DNA of 13,985 bases from Promethearchaeota archaeon (lineage in GTDB: Archaea > Asgardarchaeota > Lokiarchaeia > Sigynarchaeales > SOKP01). Made by a program: the position numbers and the translations under genes. The notes beneath the pieces are model-generated. The model was not told where the DNA came from. It saw only the letters and a list, made by a program, of their open reading frames with translations, and made no database searches. Positions 11,988 through 13,985 of the stretch are shown here, piece after piece (position 1 is the stretch's first letter; each line of letters opens with the position of its first letter). The stretch lies in NCBI GenBank assembly GCA_019057775.1, contig JAHLWT010000060.1, positions 1 through 13,985 of the forward strand. The letters are read 5' to 3'.

Positions 11988-12567
11988 TAAAACCTCCATT
12001 ATATTTTGTTTATAATTTGATTCTGTTATGTCATAAATATAACCTTGTTTTCTCTATTTAAAATATTAATATAAACTTTTTTCTAATGTAATGTAAATAT
12101 ATTATCCGATTACCACTATATACTATGCATATATAGTAAAATACCAAAATCAAAAAATAATTGATTTATCACGCCCAAACAGCCTTCAACTGGCCTAAAA
12201 TACAGCCGTTTTAACCTGCAGAAAACACACCCGTCCCACCCCTTTTTGAGAAATTGAACTACTTTAATTACCCATTTATCCCTGCGGGGGGAAATAGAAG
12301 GTCCGAAGAACTATGAGCTTGAGTCCGGTAACAGTTGACCACACATTCAGGTTCTGTTTTATTTCTTTAGCTGCTTATTGAATCGTAAGTTATGCATACT
12401 TATAAAACATTTACAATCCCTTGGATTTGTTATAAGGTTCATGTAATTTTAAACCAACAAGAATTGAACCTATTAGAAAAATAAAGGAAATTCCTTTATA
12501 CAATTGTTGTATGCAAGCTTGTTTAGTAAAAGAGTAAAAGAGAGTTTTTGATATTTTTGTAAAATAT
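11988..12567. other. Non-coding gap between peptidase and hsdM remnant
   Basis: There is no supported gene. At 12115-12137 ACTATATA-ctatgca-TATATAGT forms an AT-rich palindrome. The minus-strand sequence 12030-12045 reads TTATATTTA, a near match to a -7 box that could serve the peptidase. The stretch 12180-12540 shows nothing recognisable and probably contains the junction where the 5' part of hsdM was lost. Confidence 0.55.
12115..12137. repeat. AT-rich palindrome
   Basis: ACTATATA (12115-12122) and TATATAGT (12130-12137) are exact complements with a 7-base loop. It lies about 130 bases upstream of the peptidase start; regulatory use is possible but not shown. Confidence 0.5.
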
Positions 12568-12933
12568 GACCGACAACAACTGAAGAAGCAACGCGAGTTT
12601 GCCGGCAACATCCTGTTCATCGATGCCAGTCGGAATTTTGAGAAAGCCAAAAACCAGAACTACCTGCGCCCGGAAGACATTGACAAAATCGTAAATACCT
12701 ACCGCGAGCGCATGACCGAAGACAAGTACAGCTATGTAGCCACGCTGGATGAAGTGCGCGAGAACGACTACAACCTGAACATCCCCTGTTATGTGGACAC
12801 CTTTGAGGAAGAAGAACCGGTGGATTTAGATGCAATATCAAAGGAATTAAAATCTATTGATACAGAAATGCAGGATACCGATAAGGTAATAGCCGGATTT
12901 TGTAATGAATTGGGAATAAAAACACCGTTTTAA
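12568..12933 (+). pseudogene. C-terminal remnant of a type I DNA methyltransferase (hsdM)
   Basis: The frame reads RQQLKKQREFAGNILFIDAS, then RNFEKAKNQNYLRPEDIDKI, then VATLDEVRENDYNLNIPCY and VDTFEEEEPVDLDAISKEL to a stop at 12931. This is the conserved end of HsdM, the modification subunit of type I restriction systems: FIDAS, NxLRPEDIxKI, ENDYNLNIPxYVDTFEEEEPVDL. The catalytic NPPF domain, and all sequence upstream, is absent; an in-frame stop lies at 12535 and no start codon fits before 12712. The fragment is clearly richer in G+C than its surroundings up to about 12820. It cannot methylate DNA and marks a lost restriction-modification locus. Confidence 0.85.
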
Positions 12934-12964
12934 AAACACAATGTATTGAATTTATTGATAACAA

Positions 12965-13268
12965 ATGATAATGGACGATAAATTTCAAAATAAATACCGC
13001 ATTTCTTCTGCCCGGTTGCAAAATTGGGATTACGGATGGAACGCGCCCTATTTTGTCACCATTTGCACCACAATCACAAAATTTGGCACCAATTGTACGG
13101 GGATATAAAACCGGGGTAAAAAAACATGCAACCATGAATATTATCGATTTCGCATGGCAACACCGGTTTCACGACCATATTATTCGTAATAATCATTCAT
13201 TTGATAGAATACGGAATTACATAAATACCAATATTAAAAATTGGAAAACCGATGAATTTTATGAATAA
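12965..13268 (+). pseudogene. Internally deleted REP-associated tyrosine transposase (RAYT)
   Basis: The 5' part reads MDDKFQNKYRISSARLQNWD then YGWNAPYFVTICT, the standard RAYT N-terminus. After a shift into another frame the 3' part reads PQSQNLAPIVRGYKTGVKKH, then IDFAWQHRFHDHIIRN, RIRNYINTNIKNW and DEFYE, the standard C-terminus. The middle, including the HUH motif that coordinates the metal, is missing. The joint lies at about 13063-13075, where TTTGCACC could serve both halves, so a deletion through short homology is likely. RAYTs are thought to move REP palindromes; a REP-like cluster follows at 13401. Confidence 0.85.
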
Positions 13269-13400
13269 TATCCAAAATCAACCATACAACAATGGTACCG
13301 TTGCACAACCTTATAAAAATTCGGTATTCTAACCTGATATATCACCAATCAAATTCATACCGCTAAAATGTCCCATTGTCCTTCAATTCCCACCCACACA

Positions 13401-13606
13401 ATTTACCCTATGAAATAGCTTCGCACCACTTAGTGGATTTCACGGGGCAGGCCCTGTGAAATAGCTCCGCACCACTTAGTGGATTTCACTAGGCAGGCCC
13501 TGTGAAACACCCGTGAAATAAAGCCAGAGGCATTCCGGCTTTGCCGGATTTCATTGGGTAAATATTGCTTTGCAATAAATCTTCGATTTATTTCATAGGG
13601 TGAATT
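13401..13606. repeat. REP-like palindrome cluster
   Basis: Two 46-base direct repeats (13411-13456 and 13457-13502, three differences) each have the form TGAAAT ... CCAC-tta-GTGG-ATTTCA. A third unit (13513-13552) keeps the TGAAAT/ATTTCA frame but has CCGGC-ttt-GCCGG in the middle, and a fourth (13560-13596) has ATTGC-ttt-GCAAT and AAATC-ttc-GATTT. The whole cluster is bounded by a 16-base inverted repeat with one mismatch, ATTTACCCTATGAAAT (13401-13416) against 13591-13606. Confidence 0.85.
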
Positions 13607-13648
13607 ATTTGGATATCGTCAAAAAAACTCATAACTTTTGTCTGTAGA

Positions 13649-13685
13649 GCGACTCTCCGAGTCGCTAACGACTTGGAAAGTCGTT
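13649..13685. repeat. Double hairpin intergenic repeat
   Basis: GCGACTC-tcc-GAGTCGC (13649-13665) is followed at once by AACGACTT-gga-AAGTCGTT (13667-13685); both are perfect. The two stems share the ACGACT/AGTCG core. It may act as a bidirectional terminator or as a mobile palindrome. Confidence 0.75.
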
Positions 13686-13697
13686 CTACTAATTTGC

Positions 13698-13786
13698 TAC
13701 TCGTAACCCGAACTGACCCAGTGAAATGCTGCTTCGCAGCAGTGGCTCCGTCACTATTTCACGGGGCAGGAGTCGGGTTACGAGTA
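13698..13786. repeat. REP-like unit bounded by a 14-bp perfect inverted repeat
   Basis: TACTCGTAACCCGA (13698-13711) and TCGGGTTACGAGTA (13773-13786) are perfect complements. Between them a further member of the TGAAAT/ATTTCA family occurs (13722-13760), with GCTGC-ttc-GCAGC and AGTG-gctccgt-CACT stems, followed by CGGGGCAGG as in the cluster at 13441. Confidence 0.85.
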
Positions 13787-13852
13787 AAATCACCTGGAAT
13801 TGACAGATAGTTAGTATATTTATAAATCCAAATCCAACACAACTAAACCACA

Positions 13853-13985
13853 ATGTCTGACAAACCTAACAATTTCATCCGGTTCTGGAAGGAGCTTAAA
13901 CGGCGTAAGGTAGTACGTGTAATTACAGTTTACGCTGCAGTAGCATTTGTTATTATTGAGCTCATTAATAATGTTGCTGAGCCTT
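13853..13985 (+). CDS. TolB/TPR-type membrane protein, 5' end only
   Basis: This is the first 44 codons of a gene that runs off the window. MSDKPNNFIRFWKELKRRKVV is followed by a hydrophobic helix, RVITVYAAVAFVIIELINNV. This cytoplasmic basic lead followed by a single membrane helix is the recurrent N-terminus of Bacteroidota proteins that continue with a TolB-like or adenylate-cyclase-linked domain and TPR repeats. The remaining domains cannot be seen. A TATATTTA near 13815-13822 could be its -7 box. Confidence 0.7.
   Translation, partial: MSDKPNNFIRFWKELKRRKVVRVITVYAAVAFVIIELINNVAEP

Noticed and set aside
12411..12841. Two minus-strand ORFs over the gap and the hsdM remnant
   Set aside because: Low-complexity, Cys/Arg-rich shadow sequence; the plus-strand hsdM pattern explains the coding signal.
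12854..13135. Minus-strand ORF over the RAYT remnant
   Set aside because: Antisense shadow of recognisable RAYT sequence.

Overview
The window comes from a member of the Bacteroidota, probably an environmental Bacteroidales/Marinilabiliales-like organism. The grounds are TAnnTTTG-type -7 promoter boxes, the AT-rich codon use, an integrase of the Bacteroidetes type, a short lipobox lipoprotein, a REP-associated transposase remnant, and a membrane-anchored TolB/TPR-type N-terminus at the right edge. The taxonomy is inferred from sequence style only.

Layout. Positions 1-286 are chromosomal repeats and terminator hairpins. Positions 288 to about 8977 look like one integrated element in a tRNA-Ser(CGA) gene. 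A 16-bp perfect direct repeat (TTTGCGGAGAGAGGGG), extendable to 26 bp with three mismatches, occurs at 288-313 and again at the 3' end of the intact tRNA (8952-8977). Between the repeats lie, on the plus strand, a tyrosine integrase (467-1735), a small IME-type protein overlapping it by one base, an excisionase-like HTH protein, an unknown 172-residue protein, a P27-family terminase small subunit, an RPWxWW protein of the kind found beside phage terminases, an HK97-fold major capsid protein, and a small head-module protein. No portal, protease, large terminase or tail gene is present. The right third of the element is cargo: a lipoprotein on the minus strand, a broken small ORF, a HicB/HicA-like pair, and an RX4H (HEPN-like) protein.

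How it fits together. The gene set is that of a very small phage satellite which brings its own DNA-recognition subunit (TerS) and its own shell protein. It would need a helper phage for large terminase, portal, protease and tails. Four intergenic stretches inside it (2918-3137, 3792-3852, 4673-4748, 6255-6530) are unusually rich in long or nested inverted repeats and may be structured RNAs, cos/pac or origin sites, or leaders. This combination is the best candidate for an undescribed system in the window.

Right flank (9044-13985). This is ordinary chromosome: a large secreted M14-type metallopeptidase with a C-terminal amidotransferase-like domain, a truncated type I methyltransferase (hsdM) end, an internally deleted REP-associated transposase, a REP-like palindrome cluster, and the first 44 codons of a TolB/TPR-type membrane protein.
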